NCBI RefSeq assembly: GCF_020618415.1
Contig: NZ_CP085344.1
Location: 2,565,001-2,629,000 of the forward strand
Source: Cupriavidus sp. MP-37
GTDB lineage: Bacteria > Pseudomonadota > Gammaproteobacteria > Burkholderiales > Burkholderiaceae
Length of the DNA: 64,000 bases
Direction of reading: 5' to 3'
Shown: piece after piece, positions 27,144 to 36,538 of the stretch
Layout of the letters: every line of letters begins with the position of its first letter
Numbering within the stretch: the stretch's first letter is position 1
The notes under the pieces: model-generated
The model's input: only the letters and a program-made list of their open reading frames with translations
Told to the model about the DNA's origin: nothing
Databases searched by the model: none
Position numbers and translations under genes: made by a program

Positions 27144-29042
27144 CTAGCGCCAGTCGCCGCGCAGCGCCTGCACCATCTGCTGCAGCCCTTCCGGCGTGGC
27201 CGACTCCGGCGGCACCGGCTCGCCCACCACCAGTTCGAGCCGGTTCAGGATGCCGCGCCGGAACGGCCGCGACATCGCCGGCGCGCCCTTGCGCGAGAAA
27301 AAACTGCCCCACAGACCGCGCAGCGCCATCGGCACCACCGGCACCGGGGTGCGGCGGATGATCTGCTGCACGCCCTGCTTGAACGGATTGATGTCGCCGG
27401 TAGCGGTGATCTTGCCTTCGGGGAAGATGCAGACCAGGTCGCCGTCGTCCAGCGCCTGGGCCACGCTGTCGTAGGCGCGCCTGAGCATCTCGGGGTCCTG
27501 GTGCGCCGGCGCGATCGGGATCGCGCGTGCCTGGCGGAAGAACCACGACAGCAGCGGCACCTTGAAGATGTTGTGGTCCATCAAAAAGCGCACCGGGCGC
27601 GGGCTGCACGCCATCAGCACCACCGCGTCGGCGAAGCTGACGTGGTTGCACACCAGCACCGCCGGGCCCTCGGCGGGGATGCGCTCGGCGTTGATGCGGC
27701 GCAGCCGATAAAGCGTATGGACCAGGATCCAGGCGATAAAGCGCAGCAGGAATTCCGGCACCAGCGAGTAGATGTAGACCGCCACCACCGCATTGAGCAG
27801 CCCCACCACCAGGAACAGCTGCGGGATGGTGTAGCCCGCCTGCGTCATCGCCACGCCCAGCAGCGAGGCCGCGATCATGAAGAAGCTGTTCAGAATGTTG
27901 TTGGCGGCGATGATGCGCGCGCGGTGCGTGGGCGCGCTGCGGCTCTGGATCAGCGCGTACAGCGGCACGCTGTAGAAGCCGCCGAACATCGCCAGCAAAA
28001 ACAGGTCGGCCAGCACGCGCCAGTGGTGCGGCGCGGCCAGGAAGGCGCCGATGCCGCTCAACGCGGCCGGTGCCTGCCCCTGGCTGGCAAAGTACAGGTC
28101 GACCGCGAACACGGTCATGCCGATCGAGCCGAACGGCACCAGGCCGATCTCGACATGGCGTCCCGACAGGCGCTCGCACAGCAGCGAACCGGTGCCGATG
28201 CCGAGCGAGAACACCGCCAGCAGCAGCGTCACCACATTCTGGTCGCCGCCCAGCACATCCTTGGCATAGCTGAAGAAGGAGGTCAGGAAGGTCGCGCCGA
28301 GAAACCACAGCCACGAAATGCCGAGCAGGCTCAGGAACACGGTGCGGTTGCCGCGCGCCAGCACCAGGTTGCGCCAGGTCTCGGAGAAAGGGTTCCAGTT
28401 GATGCGCAGGTCCGGCTGCGGCGCCGGCGACGCCGGGATCCGGCCTGCCATCAGCCGCCCGGCCACGGCGATGATCACGCAGGCCGCGCCCACGTACAGC
28501 GGCCCGACCATGGCGCCGCCCTGTTGCAGCCCCGCCAGCTCGCCGCCGATCAGCGTGCCGATCAGGATCGCGACGAAGGTGCCCATCTCGACCAGCCCGT
28601 TGCCGCCGACCAGTTCGCGCTCGTCCAGGTGCTGCGGCAGGTAGGCGAACTTGACCGGTCCGAACAGCGTGGAATGCAGGCCCATCAGGAAGGTGCCGGC
28701 GTACAGCAGCGGCGCGCTGTGCCACGCAAAGCCGGCCAGGCCCAGCACCATGATGGCGATCTCCAGCGACTTGACCAGCCGGATCAGCCGCGACTTCTCC
28801 AGCTTGTCGGCGATCTGCCCGCTGGTGGCCGAGAACAGCACGAACGGCGCGATAAAGATTGCCGAGATCAGGAACGCCGCGCTGCGCGCGTCGACGCCCT
28901 CGAACAGCGCCGTGTGGTAGGTCACCAGCGAGGTGAAGGCGACCTTGAACACGTTGTCGTTCATCGCCCCCAGGAACTGGGTCCAGAAGAACGGCGCGAA
29001 GCGGCGCAGGCCGAGCAGTCGGAACTGGCTGTGTTGGCTCAT
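27144..29042 (-). CDS. Lysophospholipid transporter-acyltransferase fusion (LplT-PlsC)
   Basis: A 632-residue two-domain protein. Residues about 10-420 are a major-facilitator transporter of the LplT type (FFWTQFLGAMNDNVFKVAF is the signature N-terminus), and about 440-632 form a PlsC-type acyltransferase with the catalytic H467-x4-D472 (NHVSFAD) and FPEGK around 542. The expected job is to flip lysophospholipids inward and re-acylate them. E. coli has these activities in separate proteins, LplT and Aas, and Aas also carries an acyl-ACP synthetase domain that is absent here. The start MSQHSQ at 29042 is chosen because the membrane fold begins right after; the Shine-Dalgarno is weak. Confidence 0.92.
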   Translation of the reverse strand: MSQHSQFRLLGLRRFAPFFWTQFLGAMNDNVFKVAFTSLVTYHTALFEGVDARSAAFLISAIFIAPFVLFSATSGQIADKLEKSRLIRLVKSLEIAIMVLGLAGFAWHSAPLLYAGTFLMGLHSTLFGPVKFAYLPQHLDERELVGGNGLVEMGTFVAILIGTLIGGELAGLQQGGAMVGPLYVGAACVIIAVAGRLMAGRIPASPAPQPDLRINWNPFSETWRNLVLARGNRTVFLSLLGISWLWFLGATFLTSFFSYAKDVLGGDQNVVTLLLAVFSLGIGTGSLLCERLSGRHVEIGLVPFGSIGMTVFAVDLYFASQGQAPAALSGIGAFLAAPHHWRVLADLFLLAMFGGFYSVPLYALIQSRSAPTHRARIIAANNILNSFFMIAASLLGVAMTQAGYTIPQLFLVVGLLNAVVAVYIYSLVPEFLLRFIAWILVHTLYRLRRINAERIPAEGPAVLVCNHVSFADAVVLMACSPRPVRFLMDHNIFKVPLLSWFFRQARAIPIAPAHQDPEMLRRAYDSVAQALDDGDLVCIFPEGKITATGDINPFKQGVQQIIRRTPVPVVPMALRGLWGSFFSRKGAPAMSRPFRRGILNRLELVVGEPVPPESATPEGLQQMVQALRGDWR

Positions 29043-29193
29043 GAGGGGGCCGGTCGGTCGGGGGACCGCCACGGAGATGGGGACGCCGGCTAGTGTGCCG
29101 CAGCCGCGGCCTGGCCGCCACCTTGCCGCGGCCATGTCGCCGCCGATCTAGGGTATTTCCGCAAAGGGCGTCAGCCGGGGCGGCCCGGCGCCA

Positions 29194-29640
29194 TCACTCG
29201 GCGCGCTCTTCCGGCCAGTCGCGGATATAGGCCTTGAGCATCTTGTTCTCGAAGCTCTGGTCCTCGACCACGGCCTTGGCGACGTCGTAGAAGGAGATCA
29301 CGCCCATCAGCGTGCGGTTGTCGAGCACGGGCAGATAGCGAGTGTGACGCTCCAGCATCATCCGGCGGACTTCGTTGACGTCGGTCTCCATGGTGCAGGT
29401 CAGCGGCGCATCGTCCATCACCTTGCGGATGCTGCTGGTGCCGACGTTGCCGTTGTTGCGCGCCAGCGTCTCGATGATCTCGCGGAAGGTCAGCATGCCG
29501 ACCAGGTCGCCGTACTCCATCACCACTAGCGAGCCGATATCGTGCTCGGCCATGGTGTGCACGGCGACCAGCAAGGAGGTGTCAGGCGTCACGGTATAGA
29601 GCGTATTGCCCTTGATCTGGAGGATGTCGCTGACTTTCAT
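29194..29640 (-). CDS. CBS-domain pair protein
   Basis: 148 residues forming two CBS motifs (a Bateman module), from MKVSDILQIKGNTLYTVTPD to ISFYDVAKAVVED. Such modules bind adenosyl ligands such as AMP, ATP or S-adenosylmethionine. The ATG at 29640 has GGAG six bases upstream; the longer frame does not add any domain. It is divergent from metY, which makes an S-adenosylmethionine-sensing role tempting but unproven. No catalytic domain is attached. Confidence 0.9.
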   Translation of the reverse strand: MKVSDILQIKGNTLYTVTPDTSLLVAVHTMAEHDIGSLVVMEYGDLVGMLTFREIIETLARNNGNVGTSSIRKVMDDAPLTCTMETDVNEVRRMMLERHTRYLPVLDNRTLMGVISFYDVAKAVVEDQSFENKMLKAYIRDWPEERAE

Positions 29641-29885
29641 GATGGTCTCCGCTGCCTGCGCTCTGTCCGAGCTGAAACTGAGGGCATCGCCGCGGCCGCT
29701 GGCGGGGGCGATGCCGGTCACATTGTTTTCTGTCTGGGGGTGTGCGGGCGCCTTGCCCGTTGGCCGATGCTAGCCCAAACCCGCCGCCAAAGTAAAGCGG
29801 GAGGCCGGTTTGCGGGCCGCCACCGAGCGTGGGCGGGCACACGATGCTACGATGCTGGCCGGAGACAACTCAAGGCCGACCGACC

Positions 29886-31202
29886 ATGTCCGGAACCCGC
29901 TTCGACACGCTGGCGCTGCACGCCGGCGCCGCGCCCGACCCCGCCACCGGGGCCCGCGCCACCCCCATCCACCTGACCACGTCGTTCGTGTTCCGCGACA
30001 GCGAGCACGCCGCGTCGCTGTTCAACATGGAGCGCGCGGGGCACGTCTACTCGCGTATTTCCAACCCCACCGTGGCGGTGCTCGAGGAGCGCATCGCCGC
30101 GCTCGAGAACGGCGCCGGCGCCATCGCCACGGCCTCGGGCCAGGCCGCGCTGCACCTGGCGGTGGCCACGCTGATGGGCGCGGGCTCGCATATCGTGGCG
30201 TCGTCGGCGCTGTACGGCGGCTCGCACAACCTGCTGCACTACACGCTGCGCCGCTTCGGCATCGAGACCACCTTCGTCAAGGCGCGCGACATCGATGCCT
30301 GGCGCGCGGCGATCCGGCCCGAGACCCGGCTGCTGTTCGGCGAGACGCTGGGCAACCCCGGGCTGGACGTGCTCGACATCCCGACGCTGGCGCAACTGGG
30401 CCAGGACCACGGCATCCCGCTGCTGGTCGATTCCACCTTCACCACGCCCTACCTGCTGCGTCCTTTCGACCATGGCGCCGGCCTGCTCTACCACTCGGCC
30501 ACCAAGTTCCTGGGCGGCCACGGCACCACCATCGGCGGCGTGCTGGTCGAAGGCGGCACCTTCGACTTCGAAGCCTCGGGGCGCTTCCCGGAGCTGTCGG
30601 AGCCGTACGAGGGCTTCCACAACATGGTGTTCACCGAGGAAAGCACGGTGGCGCCGTTCCTGCTGCGCGCGCGCCGCGAAGGGCTGCGCGATTTCGGCGC
30701 CTGCATGAACCCGATGGCGGCGTGGCAGCTGCTGCAGGGCGTGGAGACGCTGCCGCTGCGCATGAGCCGTCATGTCGACAACACCCGCAAGGTGGTGCAG
30801 TTCCTGGTGTCGCATCCGATGGTGGAGTCGGTGTCGTACCCGGAGCTGGAATCCCACCCCGACTACGAACTGGCCAAGCGCCTGCTGCCGCGCGGCTGCG
30901 GCGCGGTGTTCAGCTTCAACCTGAAGGGCAACCGCGTTGCCGGCCAGCGCTTTATCGAAAGCCTGGCGCTGTTCTCGCACCTGGCCAACGTCGGCGACGC
31001 GCGCTCGCTGGTGATCCACCCGGCGTCGACCACGCACTTCCGCATGGACGCCGCCGCGCTGCAGTCGGCGGGCATTACCGAAGGCACGATCCGGCTGTCG
31101 GTCGGCCTGGAAGATGCCGACGACCTGATCGACGATCTCAAGCGCGGCCTGAAGGCGGCCGAGAAGGCCATGGGCGCGGGCAACAAGGGAGGGCAAGCCT
31201 GA
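29886..31202 (+). CDS. metY: O-acetylhomoserine (or O-succinylhomoserine) sulfhydrylase
   Basis: A 438-residue PLP enzyme of the Cys/Met metabolism family. It makes homocysteine directly from an acylated homoserine and sulfide. The PLP lysine is K207 in SATKFLGGHGTTIGG; VYSRISNPTVAVLEERIAALE and the TASGQAALHLA phosphate loop are typical. Length fits MetY/MetZ (about 430) rather than cystathionine gamma-synthase (about 390). No S-adenosylmethionine riboswitch-like structure was recognised in the 245-base region upstream. The alpha/beta hydrolase downstream is translationally coupled through TGATG. Confidence 0.92.
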   Translation: MSGTRFDTLALHAGAAPDPATGARATPIHLTTSFVFRDSEHAASLFNMERAGHVYSRISNPTVAVLEERIAALENGAGAIATASGQAALHLAVATLMGAGSHIVASSALYGGSHNLLHYTLRRFGIETTFVKARDIDAWRAAIRPETRLLFGETLGNPGLDVLDIPTLAQLGQDHGIPLLVDSTFTTPYLLRPFDHGAGLLYHSATKFLGGHGTTIGGVLVEGGTFDFEASGRFPELSEPYEGFHNMVFTEESTVAPFLLRARREGLRDFGACMNPMAAWQLLQGVETLPLRMSRHVDNTRKVVQFLVSHPMVESVSYPELESHPDYELAKRLLPRGCGAVFSFNLKGNRVAGQRFIESLALFSHLANVGDARSLVIHPASTTHFRMDAAALQSAGITEGTIRLSVGLEDADDLIDDLKRGLKAAEKAMGAGNKGGQA

Positions 31203-32026
31203 TGGAACTGAACCTTGCCGGCCAGCCGGCCTACGCCTATACCGGCGGCAAACCCTTCGACCCGGCCCTGCCGTGCGCCGTCTTTGTCCACGGGGCGCAG
31301 AACGACCACAGCGTGTGGGCGCTGCAGACGCGCTGGTTTGCCAACCATGGCTTTTCGGTGCTGGCGGTGGACCTGCCCGGCCACAACCGCAGCAAGGGCG
31401 CGCCGCTGGCCACGGTCGAGGCCATGGCCGACTGGGTCATGGCGCTGGTGGCCGCCGCCGGCGTCAAGGCGCCGGCCCTGGTGTTCGGCCACAGCATGGG
31501 CTCGCTGATCGCGCTGGAATGCGCGGCGCGGCATCCGCAGGCGGTGCGCGGCATCGGCCTGCTGGCCACGGCGTATCCGATGAAGGTATCGGATGCGCTG
31601 CTGGACGCCTCGCTCAACCGCGAGGGCGACGCCATCGCCATGGTCAATGCCTGGTCGCATTCGAGCCTCGCCAACAAGCCGTCGTCGCCGGGACCGGGCG
31701 CGTGGATGCACGGCGGCAGCCAGCGGCTGATGGAGCGCGTGTCGCGCAACAATCCGCAGGCGCATGTGTTCCACAACGATTTCTCCGCCTGCAACGCCTA
31801 CGCCCATGGCGAGGAAGCCGCCGCGGCGGCGGCGTGCCCGGCGCTGTTCATCACCGGCAGCAAGGACATGATGACCTCGCCCAAAGCGGCCCAGGCACTG
31901 GCGGGCAAGATGCGCAGCGCCAGCGTGGTGACGGTGCCGTGCGGCCATGCGTTGATGGGCGAACGCCCGGACGAAGTGCTGGATGCGCTGGCAGCCTTTG
32001 CGCGCAAGGTGGTGGCAGCGGGCTGA
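31202..32026 (+). CDS. Alpha/beta hydrolase coupled to metY
   Basis: A 274-residue alpha/beta-hydrolase. The oxyanion segment is VFVHGAQNDHSVW, the nucleophile is in GHSMGSLIAL, the acid is probably the aspartate in ITGSKDMM and the histidine is in PCGHALMGERPDEV. The ATG shares one base with the metY stop (TGATG), so translation is coupled. That tight link suggests a function tied to homocysteine or acyl-homoserine metabolism, such as removing side products or supplying acyl groups. Its length is shorter than MetX acetyltransferases and the motifs differ, so it is not MetX. Confidence 0.85.
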   Translation: MELNLAGQPAYAYTGGKPFDPALPCAVFVHGAQNDHSVWALQTRWFANHGFSVLAVDLPGHNRSKGAPLATVEAMADWVMALVAAAGVKAPALVFGHSMGSLIALECAARHPQAVRGIGLLATAYPMKVSDALLDASLNREGDAIAMVNAWSHSSLANKPSSPGPGAWMHGGSQRLMERVSRNNPQAHVFHNDFSACNAYAHGEEAAAAAACPALFITGSKDMMTSPKAAQALAGKMRSASVVTVPCGHALMGERPDEVLDALAAFARKVVAAG

Positions 32027-32037
32027 CCCCGGCCCCC

Positions 32038-32065
32038 GGACGGCCGGCCACGCCGGCGGCCGTCC
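32038..32065 (+). terminator. GC-rich hairpin after metY-hydrolase operon
   Basis: A perfect 9-bp stem GGACGGCCG/CGGCCGTCC with a 10-base loop begins 11 bases after the hydrolase stop. No T-run follows, so it is a possible but not certain intrinsic terminator. Confidence 0.5.
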
Positions 32066-32125
32066 GCACGACATCCCGGCACGGAAGGTCTACACTGCAG
32101 CAAACAAGACCTGCCGGAGACAGCC

Positions 32126-32443
32126 ATGGCCCACGCCCGCGTGCGCGAGTTCGAGAATTTCGCGGCCTTCTATCCCTACTACCTGAGCGAACACCAGAAC
32201 CGTACCTGCCGGCGGCTGCATTTCGCCGGCTCGACGGTGGCGCTGCTGTGCCTGGTGGCGCTGGTCGTGACCGGCAATGCCTGGTGGCTGCTCGCCGCGG
32301 TGGTGGCCGGCTATGCCTTCGCCTGGGTCGGGCATTTCGGCTTCGAGAAGAACCGGCCGGCTACGTTCCGGCACCCCCTCTACAGCCTGATGGGCGATTG
32401 GGTGATGTATGCCGATATCTGGCGGGGACGGATTCCGTTCTGA
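32126..32443 (+). CDS. DUF962 / Mpo1-like membrane protein
   Basis: A 105-residue small membrane protein with two helices (about 35-50 and 52-68). The DUF962 signature residues are H23 (SEHQN), H32 (LHFAGS), H70 (WVGHFGFEKN) and H83 (FRHPLYSL). The yeast member Mpo1 is an iron-dependent dioxygenase for the alpha-oxidation of 2-hydroxy fatty acids, and these histidines fit that metal site. GGAG precedes the start. The enzymatic role in bacteria is untested, so the assignment is by family only. Confidence 0.85.
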   Translation: MAHARVREFENFAAFYPYYLSEHQNRTCRRLHFAGSTVALLCLVALVVTGNAWWLLAAVVAGYAFAWVGHFGFEKNRPATFRHPLYSLMGDWVMYADIWRGRIPF

Positions 32444-32471
32444 GGCGCTGTCCCTTACGCGATTGGGTACT

Positions 32472-32507
32472 CCCTCTCCCGCTTGCGGGAGAGGGTCGGG
32501 GTGAGGG
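32472..32507. repeat. GC-rich palindromic repeat, copy 4
   Basis: A perfect 11-bp stem CCCTCTCCCGC/GCGGGAGAGGG with loop TT, then TCGGGGTGAGGG. This is the most complete copy of the family and shares stem plus tail with the copies at 2029-2064 and 2138-2176. It lies between the convergent DUF962 gene and the YihY gene, so it may also act as a terminator. Confidence 0.85.
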
Positions 32508-32556
32508 CGGGAGTCTCCACGAAGTCAAGGCCGCGGCATGCCGCCGTCCACCCCGC

Positions 32557-33897
32557 TCACACCTGCCCATGCCACCCCGGCGGCACCACCTCCAGCGTCC
32601 GCCGCTGCAACGAACCATCCCCCTGTGCCGGCGGCAAATCCACAGGCTGCTGGCGGAACACCGCTTCCAGCGTCTGGTCCAGCTGCGGATTGTCCAGGAT
32701 CGACTTGAGCGCATCGGCGCCGCGCAGATGCTGCGCCAGCGCCGTGCGCGGCAGCCGTGGCAGGTTCAGCACCAGCCGGTCATGCAGGGTGCGCAACGTC
32801 ACCTGCGACGGGTCGCACAGCAGCGCCCAATGGGCCTGGCCGCGCTCCTGCTGCAGGCGGCCGACCAGGTGCATGGCCTTGAGCTTGTCGAGCAGGCTGG
32901 CCAGGTAGTCGGCCTCGACCCGCAGCTTGCGGCTCAGGTCGAGTTCGCCGACGCTGCGCGGCACTTCGTCGCGGGCGCGGTAGAGCAGCAGCAGCACGCC
33001 CAATGCGTCGAAGAACTCGCTGCCGGCGAAGCTGCGGCGGCGCCAGTAGCCCTGCCGGATCACCGGCAGGTTGGCGGCGATGGTCGCGCCCAGCAGCGTC
33101 ACCAGCCAGCTCAGGTAGATCCACAGCAGGAACAGCGGCAGCGCGGCGAAGGTGCCGTAGACCGCGGTGTAGGCCGGGATCTCGGTGATGAAATAGCCGA
33201 AGCCGCGCTTGGCGAACTCGAACGCCACCGCCGCGACCAGCCCGGCGACGATGGCATCGCGCCACTCGACATAGGCGTTGGGCACCGCCGTGTACAGGAA
33301 GGCAAAGGCCAGCGCCGACAGCAGCACCGGCGCCGCGCCCACCAGCAGGCCCAGTCCCACCGGCATGGTGCCGACATAGCCGGCCGAGATCGAGATCAGG
33401 TAGGAGCTGATCGACAGGCTCGCGCCGATCAGCACCGGGCCGAAGGTCAGCACCGCCCAGAACACCAGCACCCGCTGCGCCAGCGGGCGGCGCTGCTTGA
33501 CGCGCCAGATCGCGTTGAGCGCGTCTTCCACCGTCAGCATGGTCAGCACCGAGGTCACCATCAGCCCGCCCAGGCCCATCGCGGTCAGGCCGCGCGCGCT
33601 CTTGGCGAACATGCCGAGATAGCGCTGGATCGATTCGCTGACGTTGCCGGGGATCAGGTTCTGGAACAGGAACGCCTCGATGGCGTTGCGGAAGTCGCGG
33701 AACACCGGGAACGCGGCGAGCAGCGCGAAGGCCACGGTCAGCACCGGCACCACCGCCAGCACGGTGGTAAAGGTCAGGCTGGCCGAGACCTGCGGCAGCC
33801 GGTCTTCGCCGGCGCGGCGCAGCGCGTAGCGCGCCAGGGCGCGTACCTTTTGCAGGTTCCATTCCCGGCGCAGGCGGGCGACACGGGCTCCAATCAT
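32557..33897 (-). CDS. YihY/BrkB family inner-membrane protein with C-terminal wHTH-like domain
   Basis: 446 residues. The N-terminal part (about 20-300) carries the six-helix YihY core with RLPQVSASLTFTTVLAVVPVLTV near residue 33 and GTFAALPLFLLWIYLSWLVTLLGA. The part after residue 300 is hydrophilic and includes a DLSRKLRVEADYLASLLDKL helix set reminiscent of a winged helix, common in betaproteobacterial members. AGGAGG lies upstream of the ATG at 33897. The family was once called ribonuclease BN by mistake; its real function is uncertain, with membrane transport or envelope roles proposed. Confidence 0.9.
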   Translation of the reverse strand: MIGARVARLRREWNLQKVRALARYALRRAGEDRLPQVSASLTFTTVLAVVPVLTVAFALLAAFPVFRDFRNAIEAFLFQNLIPGNVSESIQRYLGMFAKSARGLTAMGLGGLMVTSVLTMLTVEDALNAIWRVKQRRPLAQRVLVFWAVLTFGPVLIGASLSISSYLISISAGYVGTMPVGLGLLVGAAPVLLSALAFAFLYTAVPNAYVEWRDAIVAGLVAAVAFEFAKRGFGYFITEIPAYTAVYGTFAALPLFLLWIYLSWLVTLLGATIAANLPVIRQGYWRRRSFAGSEFFDALGVLLLLYRARDEVPRSVGELDLSRKLRVEADYLASLLDKLKAMHLVGRLQQERGQAHWALLCDPSQVTLRTLHDRLVLNLPRLPRTALAQHLRGADALKSILDNPQLDQTLEAVFRQQPVDLPPAQGDGSLQRRTLEVVPPGWHGQV

Positions 33898-34007
33898 GCG
33901 CAAGCAACCTCCTGGATGTGGTTGGTCGGATCGTCTGTCGAACTTCAAAAATGGCCCCGTTGCGCGTGCCGCGCGGGACCATCGGGAGATGGCGCGGGGG
34001 GCGCATC

Positions 34008-35088
<1,081 letters not shown>

Positions 35089-35107
35089 ACCGCGTCCACC
35101 GATCGCC

Positions 35108-36526
35108 ATGACCTCGCCTCAAGACTCCTTCCTCGCACTGTGCCGCGCCGCGCTGGGCCCGCAGCACGTGCTGACCGACGCGGCCGACCAGGCGCCCTAC
35201 CTGACCGACTGGCGCAAGCGCTATCGCGGCGAGGCGCTGGCGGTGCTGCGCCCGGGCACCACCGCGGAAGTTGCCGAAGTGGTCCACGCCTGCCACGCGC
35301 ACCGGATCGCCATGGTGCCGCAGGGCGGCAACACCGGCCTGTGCGGCGGTGCCACGCCGGCAGCAGGAATGCCGCAGGTGGTGATCTCGCTGCAGCGGCT
35401 GAACCGCATCCGCCAGGTCGATCCGCTCAACAACACCATCACGGTCGAGGCCGGCGTGGTGCTGCAGCAGCTGCAGGAAGTCGCGCGCGAGCACGGCCGG
35501 CTGTTTCCGCTGAGCCTGGCGGCCGAGGGCAGCTGCACCATCGGCGGCAACCTGTCGACCAATGCCGGCGGCACCGCGGTGCTGCGCTACGGCAACACGC
35601 GCGAACTGTGCCTGGGGCTGGAAGTGGTGACGGCCTCCGGCGAAACCTGGCACGGGCTGCGCGGGCTGCGCAAGGACAACACCGGCTATGACCTGCGCGA
35701 CCTGTTCATCGGCGCCGAAGGCACGCTCGGCATCATCACCGCCGCGGTAATGAAGCTGTTCCCGCTGCCGCGCGCGTCGGTCACGGCGCTGGCCGCGGTG
35801 CAAAGCCCGCGCGCGGCGCTGGCGCTGCTGGCGATCGCGCAGTCGCACGCCGGCGCCATGCTGACCGGCTTCGAGCTGATGTCGGCGCTGAGCATGACGC
35901 TGGTGACGCGGCACTTCCCGCATCTGCGCTATCCGTTCGCCGACATCCATCCGCAGCTGGTGCTGCTGGAGCTGTCCGACAGCGAAAGCGAAGCCCACGC
36001 GCGCGGCATCTTCGAGACCATGATGTCGGCCGCCTTCGACGCCGGCGTGGTCGCCGACGCGGTGGTGGCGGAGTCGGTGCAGCAGTCGCGCGACTTCTGG
36101 AACCTGCGCGAGCACATTCCGCTGGCGCAGGTGGAAGACGGCAAGAACATCAAGCACGATATCGCGGTGCCGGTATCGCGCGTCGCGGACTTTATCGAGT
36201 GCACCGACGCGCTGCTGCAGAACGCCTTTCCCGGCGCGCGCATGGTCACCTTCGGCCATCTCGGCGACGGCAACCTGCACTACAACGTGGCGCCGCCCGA
36301 AGGCGTCGACCACGATGACTTCCTGGCGCACCAGGACCAGGTCAACCGCATCGTGCACGACAGCGTGCGCTCGCATAACGGCTCGATCTCGGCCGAGCAC
36401 GGCCTGGGCCAGCTCAAGCGCGAGGAAAACCGGCACTACAAGAGCGAGGTCGAACTTGCCATGATGCGGGCGATCAAGGGTGCGCTGGACCCGCTCGGGC
36501 TGATGAATCCCGGCAAGGTGGTGTGA
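35108..36526 (+). CDS. FAD-linked D-2-hydroxyacid dehydrogenase (D-2-hydroxyglutarate/glycolate oxidase GlcD-like)
   Basis: A 472-residue VAO/PCMH-family flavoenzyme. The FAD domain includes MVPQGGNTGLCGGATP, LAAEGSCTIGGNLSTNAGGTAVLRYG and LRGLRKDNTGYDLRDLFIGAEGTLGIIT; the C-terminal substrate domain has TFGHLGDGNLHYNV with metal-type histidines and SAEHGLGQLKREE near the end. These fit D-2-hydroxyglutarate or D-lactate dehydrogenases that feed electrons to ETF or quinone. It follows wrbA-DUF2069 by about 20 bases and may be in that operon. It converges on the amidohydrolase gene. Confidence 0.92.
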   Translation: MTSPQDSFLALCRAALGPQHVLTDAADQAPYLTDWRKRYRGEALAVLRPGTTAEVAEVVHACHAHRIAMVPQGGNTGLCGGATPAAGMPQVVISLQRLNRIRQVDPLNNTITVEAGVVLQQLQEVAREHGRLFPLSLAAEGSCTIGGNLSTNAGGTAVLRYGNTRELCLGLEVVTASGETWHGLRGLRKDNTGYDLRDLFIGAEGTLGIITAAVMKLFPLPRASVTALAAVQSPRAALALLAIAQSHAGAMLTGFELMSALSMTLVTRHFPHLRYPFADIHPQLVLLELSDSESEAHARGIFETMMSAAFDAGVVADAVVAESVQQSRDFWNLREHIPLAQVEDGKNIKHDIAVPVSRVADFIECTDALLQNAFPGARMVTFGHLGDGNLHYNVAPPEGVDHDDFLAHQDQVNRIVHDSVRSHNGSISAEHGLGQLKREENRHYKSEVELAMMRAIKGALDPLGLMNPGKVV

Positions 36527-36538
36527 GCGCGCCCGCGC

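Noticed and set aside
26025..29093. A 1022-codon open frame on the plus strand, and similarly long frames at 31273-35088 and 48646-52455
   Set aside because: They run antisense to well-supported genes (aroC, GST, LplT-PlsC; yihY; pyc) and have low-complexity His/Arg/Gln-rich translations typical of shadows in GC-rich DNA.
29641..29885. A possible S-adenosylmethionine riboswitch upstream of metY
   Set aside because: No paired stems or conserved cores of known SAM riboswitches could be recognised by eye.
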